A DNA stretch of 64,000 nucleotides from Symsagittifera roscoffensis (taxonomy: Eukaryota; Xenacoelomorpha; Acoela; Convolutidae). The notes under the pieces were generated by a model that was not told the DNA's origin, did not search any database, and saw nothing but the letters and a program-made list of their open reading frames with translations. This document shows positions 12,401 through 22,323 of this stretch, piece by piece; position 1 is the stretch's first letter, and every line of letters starts with the position of its first letter. The translations under genes were made by a program, and so were the position numbers. The stretch covers positions 31,377,301 to 31,441,300 of the forward strand of contig NC_087066.1 of the NCBI RefSeq assembly GCF_963678635.1, in the 5' to 3' direction.

Positions 12401-15400
12401 CCATATTCTTAATAAAGACAAAAGAAGCTTTTTCTAACTTTTTCAAATTAGTGTCATTTTTTGCGTGTCGAGATGAACTTATCTGACGAAAGCCCAAAAC
12501 TTAGAAATATTCGACAGTCACAGTAAAATTGACAAATTGGGCAACAGTTTTTATTTTAAAAAAATGGTAAAAAACATGAAAAAATTCTAAAACTCATTTT
12601 TTACAGAGATTTTTTTTTGATATTTGAATCTTTTTTCCGGACGGGCGTAAAAATAAAGGGCGTAATTTTTAACGGCTCATCCGTATATAACAAGCCTGCT
12701 TGCACGCATTATAGATCGCTTTCTCAACACTGGGACAACTTCCTTCCGATGATTAATAATGTTAACTTCTTCTGGTTGAAAAACAAAATAAGTCTGCTCT
12801 CGCTCAATATTTTCGCTCGAAATTAGACCAAAATTTCAAACGGTTTAATATTCAAACTTTTATAAAGTAGTTCGAATCAAGACTGAAAAGGGTTTAACAT
12901 AATATATCACTCGACCAATTCCGTTGATTATTTGCGGTACCTAGTTTTGCGCGGAAAACAAAAAGGTTAAAACACCCAAATACAAAGCTCCTCCCCATTT
13001 TCAGTGATTGGAACAAAAATGATTGTCAGCATATGACAAGCTAATAATGCGAAAAACCGATTCAATTCCTAACTTACCGACAAATTCAAAAGTCAAAACT
13101 GGACGCCAGCTTTGCAATCCTTAGGTACCCTGACAGCACCCCCTCTTTAGGTTAGAGAACTTCAAGTTCGATTTAAATTTTTACAATTAAATTTTTGAAA
13201 AAAAAATTGAAAAAATCACAAAAAACGCAATGTCTCGGAAACCAAAAAGATTTGAGCAGTCCTACTTGGACGCCAGATATGCAACCCCTGAGTATACCCT
13301 GACAGCACCCCACTATAACGTTGGGAAAATAATATTTTCTTAAATAAATTGTGAAACAAAAACTTGAGTTTTACGTTTCGAATATAGTTTTACGTTTCGC
13401 ATTCGCCCGGCAACAGATTTTAAAACGTAGACTAGAAAACGCATTTTAACCTTTGCAATATTTTGGCCATTTAACAGACCAACATAGCGTCTTCTTAAAC
13501 ATGTGCCAAGTGAACTTTCTTAACCATTACAACATACGATAAAGCTTAAATATGTCAACATAGGGAGTTCTTAAACATGTCTCAAGTGAAACGCCAATTA
13601 AACAATTAAGTGCAATAAGATAAATAGCAATAAGCCTCGAATTAGTAAAAATTCGGGTATGTCTCGAATTCGATCTGCACATATAAAGTAGAACAGATGC
13701 TATGAAATTTCCACTGCTACAGCTCGTGGTGAATAGCATAAGTGCCATCAATTAAGTGAACATTTTTAATGAACGCTTTTATTTGCGATTTAGGTTAGAA
13801 AAAAGGTTCGTAGTGATAAACTACGCTGGCAGCTGGCTAGTGTAAACCACCAACAGATGGTTGAAAAAATTGGTGAATAAGGAAACGGTTCTGATCTAGA
13901 CAGTGAACTTATAAAGAGCAAAACAAACAAAATGAAGGGCGGGTTTCGCGGGTAAACGAATAATTGTTCCACAACTAGCTTGCCATCAAATCGAACGAAA
14001 ACAAGACTAACTGCTGTATTGAGTAGTGATTCAACATTCGGCTAATAATATTTTTTCTAATTGGGTGCTTTGCTTCTACTTTGTTTATTTTACTGTCTCA
14101 AAATCGCCGTCTCAAATTTTGATAAAAAAACCAAAAACTTTATAAATTAGTTTTATTATCAAAATATGGTGGGGGAAGACCTGAGACATGCATAAACGTG
14201 CGTTTCAGGGCCTGAAACGCACGTTTATGCATGTCTCAGGTCTTCCCCCACCATATTTTGATAATAAAACTAATTTATAAAGTTTTTGGTTTTATTATCA
14301 AAATATGCTGGGGGAAGACCTGAGACATGCATAAACGTGCGTTTCAGGGCCTTTAACTTTATTGCCTGGATCAGACCCATCTCCTAGTCATTCACCGAAA
14401 AAATAACAGGAAACAGAAAAAAAAGTTAATGGAACTTTTCAACTATCGCGGAGAAGATACCAACATATATCACTTCAACCTTCTGATTTTGACGGAAAAT
14501 TTAGCAACAAATTCTTGATGATGCGCTTCTATTGCGACAATCGCTTCGTTCTTTGAACTTAAAACTATAAATCTTGAATGGATTGGCCATTCAACTGAAA
14601 ATATGTCTGTGGTAGAAAAACTCACAACACTCAATTTCTTGTAGGAAATTTCAATTCCCGGGAAAAAACTTTCGGATTGCTATACAATTGCTGCCGCTAT
14701 TGTCAAACTTGCAAGATCAGTTGCCTTGAGATACGCTACTAGGTTTTGACACTCGTATACTATTCACCGGCGAAGCGAAAGTTCTTACTTTGTATCAATA
14801 TACCCCAATTGAAACGCGCATCTAGGCACCCAGGAAGTGAGAGAGGTGGAAGACCCGTAAAAACCAGGTCCCACAGTTTCGGTTGACTGACCATTATGCC
14901 ATTGAGCTTAACAAGAAACCTCGATCTCGCACCGCATATTTTCTTAAAAATCACACAACGCATATTTTCTGCTATATATCGCAAACCCAATAACTAAGAC
15001 TTCAAACTTACTTTCTCTTAACTTTTCGAAGTTATTGTAGAAGTTGCATGTCCTGCTTTTGACTTTTTGACGACACATATGAGTTTTTACAGTTGCGTTA
15101 TTCTCTTGTTTTACTTCGGGGTGAATACATAGCTGATCTCTTGAACCAATTACCACAGCTTTGATATTCTGGTACTGCACACGTTTTAACTCTCCGATTG
15201 CCTGGGAAAGCTGTGAATGGGTTCTTGACGAGTAGAACACTTTCGGTGCACCAGAAGAAGACTTTCCGCTATCTTGACGAGAGTTGGCGATATCAGTCTT
15301 TTGGCGCTTGGATCCATTACCATTCTGAATTTGATGCACCTCTGATGCATCCAAATTTTCACTGTACTGCTTCTGCCAGGATAAAGTGCCACAAAGAAGA

Positions 15401-15690
15401 CAAGCTGTTTTTCCTGTTCCAGTTGGAGATTCCAAAAGAGCATTTCCACCAGACTCCAAAGTTTGGACTAATTTTTTCACGAAATCACGTTGTATTCCGT
15501 ATGGCTCATAAGGAAAATTCACCATTGTTTTCGCTCCGCGAAAATTGTTGGCCTCTATTTCAATTACATGGCCACTTTTAGCTAGTGGAGCTGCAACGTG
15601 AGGCACCAAGTGATTTTGTGACAGTAATAGATTGCTCCGCTTTCTTTTTTTCAAGTCATCGCTGCTACTTAATAACCCTCCCCAGTCCAT
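453..15690 (-). CDS. RTEL1: RTEL1, regulator of telomere elongation helicase 1 (12 exons)
   Basis: Iron-sulfur superfamily 2 DNA helicase that in other animals unwinds D-loops, T-loops and G-quadruplexes in the nucleus. Coding exons, 5' to 3' on minus: 15690-15012, 11831-11650, 11332-11167, 9519-9332, 9179-9016, 3969-3692, 3425-3191, 2923-2693, 2528-2155, 2005-1611, 1326-1126, 734-453. All junctions are GT-AG, phases agree, and 3,375 nt give 1,124 residues ending TGA. Seen: Q-motif region 61-67, Walker A SPTGTGKT 88-95, four Fe-S cysteines C188, C206, C215, C257 (first two spacings 17 and 8 as in human), motif II DEGH 301-304, SGTL motif in exon 7, motif [11 protein letters not shown] 795-803, basic KKKIKLV stretch in exon 11, harmonin-like domain in exon 12 (about 1036-1110). 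Odd: DEGH replaces DEAH, an extra 45-55 N-terminal residues, and no second harmonin-like domain or RING as in the long human isoform. Start: first in-frame ATG, with an in-frame stop 12 bases upstream. Confidence 0.93.
3970..5800. other. Start of RTEL1 intron 5, no feature recognised
   Basis: First part of a 5-kb intron between exons 5 and 6. The sequence is AT-rich. A stretch at about 5390-5440 resembles the repeat at 6960-7040 (tract around 'agcttcgcaagtg' then 'taagccg'). Nothing else is supported. Confidence 0.5.
5814..5850. repeat. Hairpin-bearing SINE tail fragment
   Basis: Contains the inverted repeat GCGAAGC-tta-GCTTCGC within 'cagagg...attac'. Related hairpins occur at 6334-6362 and, degenerate, at 7350-7375 and 8353-8380, in each case next to the tRNA-derived unit. 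It appears to be the end of a SINE lacking its tRNA head. Confidence 0.45.
6430..6512 (-). repeat. tRNA-Leu(CAA)-derived SINE head, copy 1
   Basis: The minus strand reads like a class II tRNA of 83 nt: A-box region TGGCTGAGGGGA, seven-base anticodon loop around CTCAAA (anticodon CAA, Leu), extended variable arm, and a B box TTCGAATCC. The ends GCCTGAG and CGTAGCC do not form a good acceptor stem, and two further copies sit about 1 kb apart, so I call a SINE head rather than a functional tRNA. A tail of about 100 bases runs to the hairpin near 6340. Confidence 0.65.
7456..7530 (-). repeat. tRNA-Leu(CAA)-derived SINE head, copy 2
   Basis: Minus strand: GCCTGAGTGGATAG start, anticodon stem GAGA/TCTC enclosing a CTCAAAA loop (CAA), B box ATTCGAATCC, then GTAGCC. 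It is shorter in the D-arm than the copy at 6430-6512. The same 3' body follows (lower coordinates), with 'ttaattcgaggcttatttc' on minus. Confidence 0.65.
8459..8540 (-). repeat. tRNA-derived SINE head, copy 3 (diverged)
   Basis: Minus strand has a good A box, TGGCTGAGTGGTTAGTGG, and a degenerate B box AACGAATCGG; the anticodon loop reads CTAACAT, so the Leu CAA anticodon is lost. Flanked by the same body sequence as the other two copies. Too decayed for a tRNA gene. Confidence 0.55.
8691..9015. other. End of RTEL1 intron 5, nothing recognised
   Basis: AT-rich intronic sequence up to the exon 5 donor. A short stretch near 8735-8760 ('cagacggaacattcagcc') resembles the end of a dispersed repeat family found at 31.8, 54.9 and 55.8 kb. 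No gene. Confidence 0.4.
9520..10504. other. RTEL1 intron 3, upstream half, nothing recognised
   Basis: AT-rich intron between exons 3 and 4. I see no open frame with gene-like character and no repeat family before the MITE at 10505. Confidence 0.5.
10505..10715. mobile_element. hAT-type MITE with exact 8-bp target duplication
   Basis: A 211-bp element bounded by imperfect terminal inverted repeats (left TAGGGGCGGATTTAAA; right, reverse-complemented, CAGGGGGTGGATCTAGGA). It is flanked by identical 8-bp copies of ATTAAAAC at 10497-10504 and 10716-10723. Eight-base duplications and a CAGGGG-type end are characteristic of hAT elements. Internal sequence has C-rich runs and no coding capacity. 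A related 5' end occurs at 42403 and 46838. Confidence 0.85.
10716..11166. other. RTEL1 intron 3, remainder
   Basis: AT-rich intronic sequence between the MITE and the donor of exon 3. Nothing recognised. Confidence 0.4.
11832..12439. other. RTEL1 intron 1, proximal part, nothing recognised
   Basis: AT-rich sequence immediately upstream (transcript sense) of the exon 2 acceptor at 11832-11833. No repeat or gene identified. Confidence 0.4.
12440..13060 (+). repeat. Dispersed repeat family R1, copy in RTEL1 intron 1
   Basis: Shares order and scattered identity with 32560-33010: 'gacagtcacagtaaaa', a block ending in 'cgacactggga'-like sequence, and 'gattatttg.ggtacctag.tttgc'. Its tail ('caaagctcctccccattttcagt') also resembles 37190-37225 and 41375-41400. 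No coding capacity. Class unknown. Confidence 0.6.
13085..13345 (+). repeat. Relic monomers of the 170-bp satellite in RTEL1 intron 1
   Basis: Two diverged monomers matching the 43-54 kb satellite in order. The better one has 'aaaaaatcacaaaaaacg', 'tttgagcagtcctacttgga', 'gccagatatgcaa', and 'ctgacagcacccca'. A 'ttacaacatacgataaagc' flank at 13525-13545 resembles the sequence just beyond the main array at 54138-54160, so the relic may descend from the array edge. Confidence 0.7.
13346..14114. other. RTEL1 intron 1, mixed repeat fragments
   Basis: Holds a headless SINE body fragment near 13628-13660 ('aagcctcgaattagtaaaaa'), a 'ggttcgta..cta' repeat end near 13805-13850, and short duplicated tracts around 13490-13580 ('cttaaacatgt...caagtgaa' twice). 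No gene. Confidence 0.45.
14127..14293. repeat. Perfect palindrome, 83-bp arms with 1-base spacer
   Basis: Left arm 14127-14209 and right arm 14211-14293 are exact reverse complements around the single G at 14210. Weaker pairing continues a further dozen bases outward. Transcribed in either direction, including in the RTEL1 pre-mRNA, it would fold into a near-perfect hairpin. No TA or other target duplication is obvious. Confidence 0.9.
14290..14352. repeat. Third, direct copy of the palindrome arm
   Basis: This 63-base tract repeats 14152-14214 with one difference (g to c in 'aatatgctggggg'). With the two palindrome arms it makes a head-to-head-then-direct triplet, which suggests a replication or repair event rather than a normal transposon end. 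Confidence 0.85.
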
Positions 15691-15716
15691 TTCATGATCT
15701 CATTTTTCAGACATAA
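15691..15716 (-). promoter_or_regulatory. Stacked upstream AUGs before the RTEL1 start
   Basis: Reading minus strand toward the start codon, three ATGs precede the RTEL1 ATG out of its frame. The first opens ATG-TCT-GAA-AAA-TGA, the second ATG-AGA-TCA-TGA, and the third overlaps the true start and runs into exon 1 for eight codons. A pyrimidine run followed by CAG lies at about 15716-15725 and could be a splice acceptor of a 5' UTR exon or trans-spliced leader. Any translational role is inference. Confidence 0.4.
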
Positions 15717-15834
15717 CTCTGAAAAAAGCCTAGAATCAGTAATAAAAAAAAACAGGAAAACAATCAATGTGAAAACATTTTCGATCTACTAACAAGTCCG
15801 CCTCCAATATTCAATTGGCTCGCAAAAAATTAGT

Positions 15835-16490
15835 TGTTGTTCTGATCAAATTATCCAAGAAATGAAACTTTGAACAACTTCAAGTTGAGCAATATCGTAA
15901 ATCGGTTTGAAAATCTTTAGGTTTCATAGAACGAATCAGTTCCCGAAAAATTGAAGTTTTTCTAAGCAAGCTATTCCAGCTGAAACTTTGAAATAATTCA
16001 AAATATTTCATGAAGCAAATCGGAAGGCGAAACTTAAGGTTTCTCTATGAAAGCATTTCAAGCGATGAAACATTGAATTATTCCAGGTAGTTTCATAGAG
16101 CGAATCAGTTTGCGAAAAAAGTGAAATTTTTCTAAGCAAGGCATTCCTGCTAGGAAACTTTGAAATATTTCGAGTTATTTCATAGACTGAATCAGTTTGC
16201 GAAAGGTTTAAATTTTTCTAATCAACCCTTTTAGCTTAAAAAAAAATTGAAAATTATTGAAGTTATTTTATGAACCGAATCAGTTTGCGAAAAATTTAGA
16301 TTTTTCCAAGCAAGATATGAAATTTTGATGAAGTTATTTCGTAGATTGAATCAGTTCGCGAAAAGTTTTATTTTATCTAAGGACACTGTTATGGCTATGC
16401 AACTTTGAAGTATTTCATAAACCGAATCAGTTTTAGAAGCAAGTAATTTTTTTTTGTTAATCAGAAGGTCAAAAGTTTCATAGTAACCGA
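15835..16490. repeat. Diverged tandem repeat, about 80-90 bp period, left part
   Basis: Seven or so imperfect units built on 'accgaatcagtttgcgaaaa', 'ttttctaagcaagctattcc' and 'gaaactttgaaatatttc'. The same unit resumes at 18433 on the far side of a non-LTR element. Confidence 0.75.
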
Positions 16491-16499
16491 GGCTACAGT

Positions 16500-18433
16500 C
16501 AGGAGTCCCTTCATCAAGTATTCCAGTCAAAATCCTTGGAACTTTCTAGATATGGAAGTGATAATGATAAAAGACGATGACAAGTGTTGATGTCCTTACC
16601 ATTAAAATCGATACGGGTTACGTTTCTTCACAAAGAACACGCAACTTGGCACGGGGAAATATAATATACAAGTGTTACAAATGAAAAATTTCGTCGAAAT
16701 TTATTATGTCATTTATTGTTCCGAGTACACAAACGGCGTTCGCAACCTGTATTGCGAGGGAGATTCTCTGTTTTAAAAAGCTGCCTACTCTGGGTTCCTC
16801 AGTGCATATGCTTAGGTTCAAACAAAATTTACTCAAAAAAAATTCTGTGCTGGAGCCGGCCGCGACGTGAATCTCAAAAGCTAGCGGTTGAAAAAGATGC
16901 CCAGCATCTACTAGATCTTTATACTTGTCATTTTTTCGCTCTTCCGCTTCAGCGGCAGCCGTACCAGGGTTACAAGCAGACCCGGTACTGATCCTACTAG
17001 GAGCTAAGGAGTCTACTGCCATTACATCTCACAAGAGCTGCTTACCAACAGCCCATGGAACAAATGTCAAACCGTCTGGTCGCTTCTGATCTGTCCTGTA
17101 GAGGTGTCGTGGTTCTAGAACAGACGGAATGTGAGCAGAAGATAAACTTTGCTTTATAAGGGCATTCAGGTTTAAATGCCTAGAGAATCTCCATGCGCTT
17201 TTGAGGCAAAAAAAACTATGTCAACCATCTTTGGTAGTCTTTTCCGCACACGCATTTATGCCGTTCGAATATTTTTGAGCCTAATCGAAGTCCTATCGCA
17301 ATTCAGTTGTTGGTTCGACAGTTTTAATTTTAAATTTTTAAACGGGATGAAGTTCAACCATTGGGAGCCAAATCTATCTTGGAACGCGTTGAATCTTTTT
17401 ACGTCCGTTGGTTCGAGACGTAAAATCAAGTCAGCAATTTCGCTGTCAAAAAATGGCTGTCCAATTTTTTTGGATTTCAATTTCCGGAGCCATTTCAATC
17501 TTTCCAAGTTCAAACCACGGTTTACGCGCATCATCATAGGTTCTATTCACATGCTCCAAACCAAAGATTTCGCTTAAGGCATTTTTCGCTCCTACTGCTG
17601 ATGCTAAGAAAGCGGGTAAAGCTAGTAGACGAGCGGAAGAAACGCCCAAGCCAGCTTTGGCTTCCGGGATACTGCTTGTAAAAATTGGTTATCATCCATT
17701 TCCACATTAGTCACCTTGCATAACAAACTTCTTAGTAATTTGTCGTAGCGTTCCAAAAAATCTTTTTGCAAAAAACAAGGGCTCGTACGCAAAAAATATA
17801 GGAGTTTTGAATGCTAAAGCAGTTTTTCAGGAGGTAAAAACCATAATGGGCGTCTAGTTTGTCAATGACATCCGAGGCTTTTTCAAGCTCCTTAATTTTT
17901 TCGTCGAGCAATTCTTTTCGGCAAAGTTCGCCGATTCGAGACCCTAAAATGAGGATTTCTTCTTTTGTTTTTATTTTTATTTTGAGCATATTTTTCGAAA
18001 TTGCGTTCAAATTGAATTATACTGTGTACTCGTAGTCGGTCCCAAAAAACAAAGTTCGCACATCTCAGGCCGTGTTCAAGCTCAGGCCGTAAATTGTTTC
18101 CGATTTCAGAATATTTTTAAGGTCCGGGAGTACTACCTTATAGTCGTCGGCTAAACTTCCATCATCAAAATACCAGATGTTAATTTTCGACTCTAACTGT
18201 TTGACTAGTGTCTGAATTGTTTCCGCTATAAGGGGTGGGGCTTCAGGATCACCTTGTTGAGTTCCGTTTTCTGGCATTATACTATTCGGCGCGATTTGAA
18301 AAAACATAATTCAGCATTGTTTCTCTATTAAGAGAGTTAAAGGCATTCTTAAAATCTAGTTTTAACAAAACAGTGCATTTTGGATTGTCGTCGCGAAGAA
18401 GCAAAATATTCCAGATAAGAGGTTTTGCATTTT
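16500..18433 (-). pseudogene. Non-LTR retrotransposon copy A (5'-truncated, decayed)
   Basis: Degraded polymerase of a LINE on minus. RT blocks: motif A LKLDFKNAFNSL near 18355-18320, motif B QQGDPEAPPL near 18255-18225, catalytic WYFDDG near 18180-18160. Further 3' comes a cysteine/histidine region, a KRPDGLTFVPW-like segment near 17075-17045 and a terminal QRISLAIQVANAVCVLGT motif near 16780-16730. Frames are broken several times. The 5' end stops at 18433 inside the 80-90 bp tandem repeat, so the copy inserted into that array. Family resembles animal non-LTR elements with a (Y/F)xDDG polymerase; exact clade not assigned. Confidence 0.8.
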
Positions 18434-18690
18434 TCAAGTTATTTCGTAGACTGAAACCGTTCGCGAAAATTTCACGTTTATCCAAGGAAGCTATTCGAGC
18501 TATGCAACCTTTATATATTTTATTAACCGAATCAGTTTGCAAAAACTTTTAGTTTTTCTAATCAAGCTCTTAAAGCTACTAATTTTTAAATTATTTCAAG
18601 TTATTTCGTGGACCGAACCTTTTTGAGAAAAACGTATGTTTATCTGAGCGAGCTATAAAAGCTCTGAAACTTTTAAATATTTCAAAAGTC
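18433..18690. repeat. Diverged tandem repeat, about 80-90 bp period, right part
   Basis: Continues the units of 15835-16490 ('cgaatcagtttgcaaaaac', 'tttttctaatcaagctctt', 'ttcaagttatttcgtgg'). The two parts together are the broken target of copy A. Confidence 0.7.
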
Positions 18691-18839
18691 CCCTTTCTAT
18701 TAGAATCAATTAACTATGTTAGTCGCGCACTGATTTCTTTTCTCTCGCTTGCTTTCTCTTCTTATGCTGAGAATTTAAAAAACAGGTTACGCTAGTGGGC
18801 GATCGGATAAAACACCCATGACACATTTGGCTGCCAGGA

Positions 18840-19330
18840 AATCTGCTTGCAAATATTGGCCCTGAATCTTTTTTTACTTTTTTCATCTTTCATTTAAAAA
18901 TTTGAAATTCGGTTATCTTTTCAGAAAATCAATTTGCACAAAACAGTGTTTTGTACGCAAAAAATAGGAGTTTAGATATGACAGAGCAATTTTTCAGAAG
19001 TTAGAAGCCATAATATGCAATCAGCTTTTCAATAATTTCCTGAACCTTTTCCAATTCAGTTTTTTGTTTATTAAGCAATCAGTCCTTTGAGAAAAAATTC
19101 GCCTATGGAGGAGATCATTACTACAAGTTTATCTTTGAATTTGATTTTGGCAAAATTCTTTTTAAATTGACCTATATTTGAAATTCACTGTATATTTGTG
19201 TTCTGTCCTAGAAAACTGGAGCATTGCCGTTTTATTAAGTAATCAAGTCTTTAAAATCTTGGGAAAAAAATCATGTTCACGCCGGCTCCTGAACCATTTG
19301 GTAAATTAAATTTTTTCGTTTTTTTTTTCA
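18840..19330 (-). pseudogene. Non-LTR retrotransposon copy B (internal fragment)
   Basis: Non-coding remnant matching the middle of copy A (17750-17990). Shared tracts include 'gtacgcaaaaaatataggag' versus 'gtacgcaaaaaataggag' and the 'aaaccataatgggc' region. It lies on the same strand as copy A but is a separate insertion because the 3' block does not follow in order. Confidence 0.55.
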
Positions 19331-20284
19331 AACTCAGTTAAGAAAAAGCTCTTGACGTCTCCTGGTTTGTATCAGCTCGTTTTAGGTGCTTAGATACCAA
19401 CTTCTCTAATTAAGGTATCAAAAAAGGTGCAGCCTTGTCATCTGAGGCTTCAAGCCTTATTCGCCCCTTTATATTTCACTCATCGAGCTTGCTGTGGATT
19501 AGCTCTTTCCTCTACTCGAGGCGTTATGGGGCGGGCTTGACCCTTGGGGAAGGGGTTAAGGCAGTGAAAAAAAATTAGTTCGTATTTTTTGGTTCAATAC
19601 AGAGCTCATAGCTATCGCTTCACTTCAGCCCTTCCTTCTTTTGGATTGTTCTTGCAAAAAAGTTTCCAAAAAAAATCAAACAATATGTAACATTTTCTAC
19701 ATTGTAGAAATTTATCATTCAATTCATCTAGAAGTCTTTTCGCCAAGGGAACACGCGAGTCATTAGGTACTCTATAGAGTACTCGAAAAATAGAAATGCC
19801 AGCTTTTATTCTTGCTTAAAAATTCCGTGTTGTTTTTTTTCATCTTGACAGGGCGCAAAAGGGTAAAAAACGGAGTTTGACTAGATATATAGGTCTAAGC
19901 TTATCCATAATAACAATGTTGGATTTTTATAGATAAAGAAAAAGTTTTCAAAAAATTTTTTCACAGAAAAATATAAAATCTATAAATATTGCACTAAGGA
20001 ACAATCTCACCCGAACTCAGAAAACCCAGCAGCGCACCACCAGGCTCTTGAACTCATTTCCAGTTTTTTCCTTAACCCAGAAAGCCACTTGACAGACCTA
20101 TCTCTAAAATTCTTCATAGGACGCTCGACAAATGGCCGAAAACATCGAACATGATACATCATTTTAGTAAATTTAACACAACATTTAGGCTCAACTATTT
20201 TGATTACAAATTTTATTACTGCAAATTGACGTAACCCTCAGGGTGCAGAGAACCAAAGTAAAAACATTAGATGAAGGAAATTGA
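19331..20284. other. Intergenic, nothing recognised
   Basis: AT-rich sequence with no gene-like frame and no repeat family I can match within the window. Confidence 0.4.
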
Positions 20285-20440
20285 ACAATCTGGGTTGCCA
20301 GGGAAGTTCTCTGTTTTAAAAAGCTGCCTATCCAAGGTTCCTCCGTACATATAGTTAAGTTCCAAAAAAAGTGCTTAAAAAAACTTCCGTGCTGAGGCCG
20401 TCCGTGCCCTCAATCTGAAAAGATGGCAGTTGAAAAAAAT
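20285..20440 (-). pseudogene. Non-LTR retrotransposon copy C (3' fragment)
   Basis: About 155 bases match copy A at 16765-16905 ('ctctgttttaaaaagctgcc', 'gttgaaaaa.atgcc.atc'), i.e. the codons around the terminal QRIS-like motif. No open frame survives. Confidence 0.65.
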
Positions 20441-21300
20441 CCATCATCTTTTAACCAGAAAAATTTGTTTAAATTTTTGATCTCCAAGCTGTTTGTTGTA
20501 AACCTGAAGATCTTTGATACAGCCCTCATTTACTTTTCCCTGAACAATTAACTTTGGTCCGGTGACTGATATTTTTCTCGTGACATTTACTTGATAAAAT
20601 GAGAATTGTTTTATCGTGTTGAGTGACATTTAGGAGAATACACAAAAAAGATAAGCCAGTTTTTGATTTTTTTTTTCTTAAAAATATAGAATAAAAGAGG
20701 GGACTTTCTTGCTGTGAATATACATTTGATTATCGCCTAACTGAATTAAGCAACTTATATACCACATAAATTATGAAATCGATTGCATGAAAACATAACC
20801 TCTCACGAAAATGTCGCAATATTGTTTGAAAGTTGTCTTGTGGTCATTGAATTGCAGCTAATTTGAGCAATTTCTACTGGTCTGAAGTATGCGTTACGTT
20901 TCGTGAGATTAGCGAGTTCAGACGAGATACAACTGTCTCTACGGATTTGTTCAGATCGAATTGCGTCGACAATGTCTCAGGTCGTTTGCAAATACAATGT
21001 TTATCTGGGTTTGATGGCGATGCCAATTAAATCCTGAGGTCATAGCATGTACTCGAAAAATTTTAGGATCCAGATTTCCTGTAGTGTTGATTCCATGAAA
21101 GGAGCTATCTGTGCAAAAAGAGTAGGTTCAGTCTAATCGTCAAAACTATAAGCTGTTTGAAAAAAAGCCAAACTCTCATGGTATTATAGATACATTGCAT
21201 CTTTTCTAATAGAATCTATTGATTGTATTAGTGGTCCACTGATTTTGTTTTCATGGATAAAATTAAACAAAATGACGCTTTTATCATACTTGACAGATTA
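20441..21300. repeat. Dispersed repeat family R2, copy 1
   Basis: Matches 30890-31720 in the same orientation for about 800 bases. Shared tracts include 'ctccaagctgtt.gtt', 'gagggactttcttgctgtga', 'aaatgtcgcaatattgt.tg' and 'ctcatggtattatagataca'. Identity is moderate to high. No coding frame and no terminal repeats identified. Confidence 0.8.
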
Positions 21301-22323
21301 AGTTGATAAAAATGGCCATGACCAAAAAAAAACAAGATAGCCGGTTACTGTACAAGTAGCACAGAACGTTCCGACCATTGTCTTCAAAGAACAAACAACA
21401 AAAAATTGAGGGGTAAATAAGGGAAGGGGGTTCAATCATTCAACCCCCTCCCCCAATTCTACCATTAAATTATCTCCCCCTCCCCCCCCCCCCCCACCAA
21501 CGTTCAAATCTTACTCTCCCCGTGTTGGGTAAAAAACTTTAAAATGAAGTGCTAAACTGTGATGAATTGAAAAATTAGAGACAAAAAAAGCTTTATTTTG
21601 AAAAGTAACTTTTTATCAAACATAATACGTACCAACTACACTAAACAGGAATTGAGAAAGCTTTGAAAAAATTGTGAAGTTCATGAATAACCTCTCAAAA
21701 AATCCATTTTATCGATTTCAATCGACTATAATGGATTATATTGGCAAAAATTTATCGAGATTATGATTCATTTTTTATGGATTATACTCGATTAAAATCA
21801 ATTATTTTGACATGAAAGAATGTTAGGCATGTAATCCATTAATGGATTATAATTGATTATTTTGAACTTTATAGATACTGACCACATGATGACAATACAA
21901 TAAATTATGATTCTCGGTGCGGTTTCAAGCATAATTCTCGCAATCTGTTGAACAAAAGCTGAGCAGCCGTAGAAATTACTGACTCAAACTTACCCATTCT
22001 TGTGCTCTTTCTCCCATTGCAATTAAGGTTCTGTTGTATAGAGCCGTGATCAAAACTCAAACGACATTTTTTTCATCGGTTCTTTGGATCAGCTTATAGA
22101 CAGGGAACGGGTAGCAAAACATCAACTCACACACTAAGATACAAACCACACATAGTTTTATTCGCCCACAAAAACACACAGACAAACAGACCTTTGCAAA
22201 TACACCATTGCAACAAATTATAAGAGATATATATGAATCGGTGATTGACTGATATTAAATCATAAACTTAGAGTGGTCGGATCTACTTAACAATATCTCT
22301 CCCTCCCCCCTCCCTATGGTACC
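21301..22323. other. Intergenic with poly-C tract and AT-rich repeated motif
   Basis: 21474-21495 is a nearly pure C run. At 21700-21870 the motif 'atggattata' recurs in both orientations within variants of 'aatcgatt', giving an imperfect palindromic cluster. 21270-21370 resembles 32440-32540. No gene. Confidence 0.45.
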
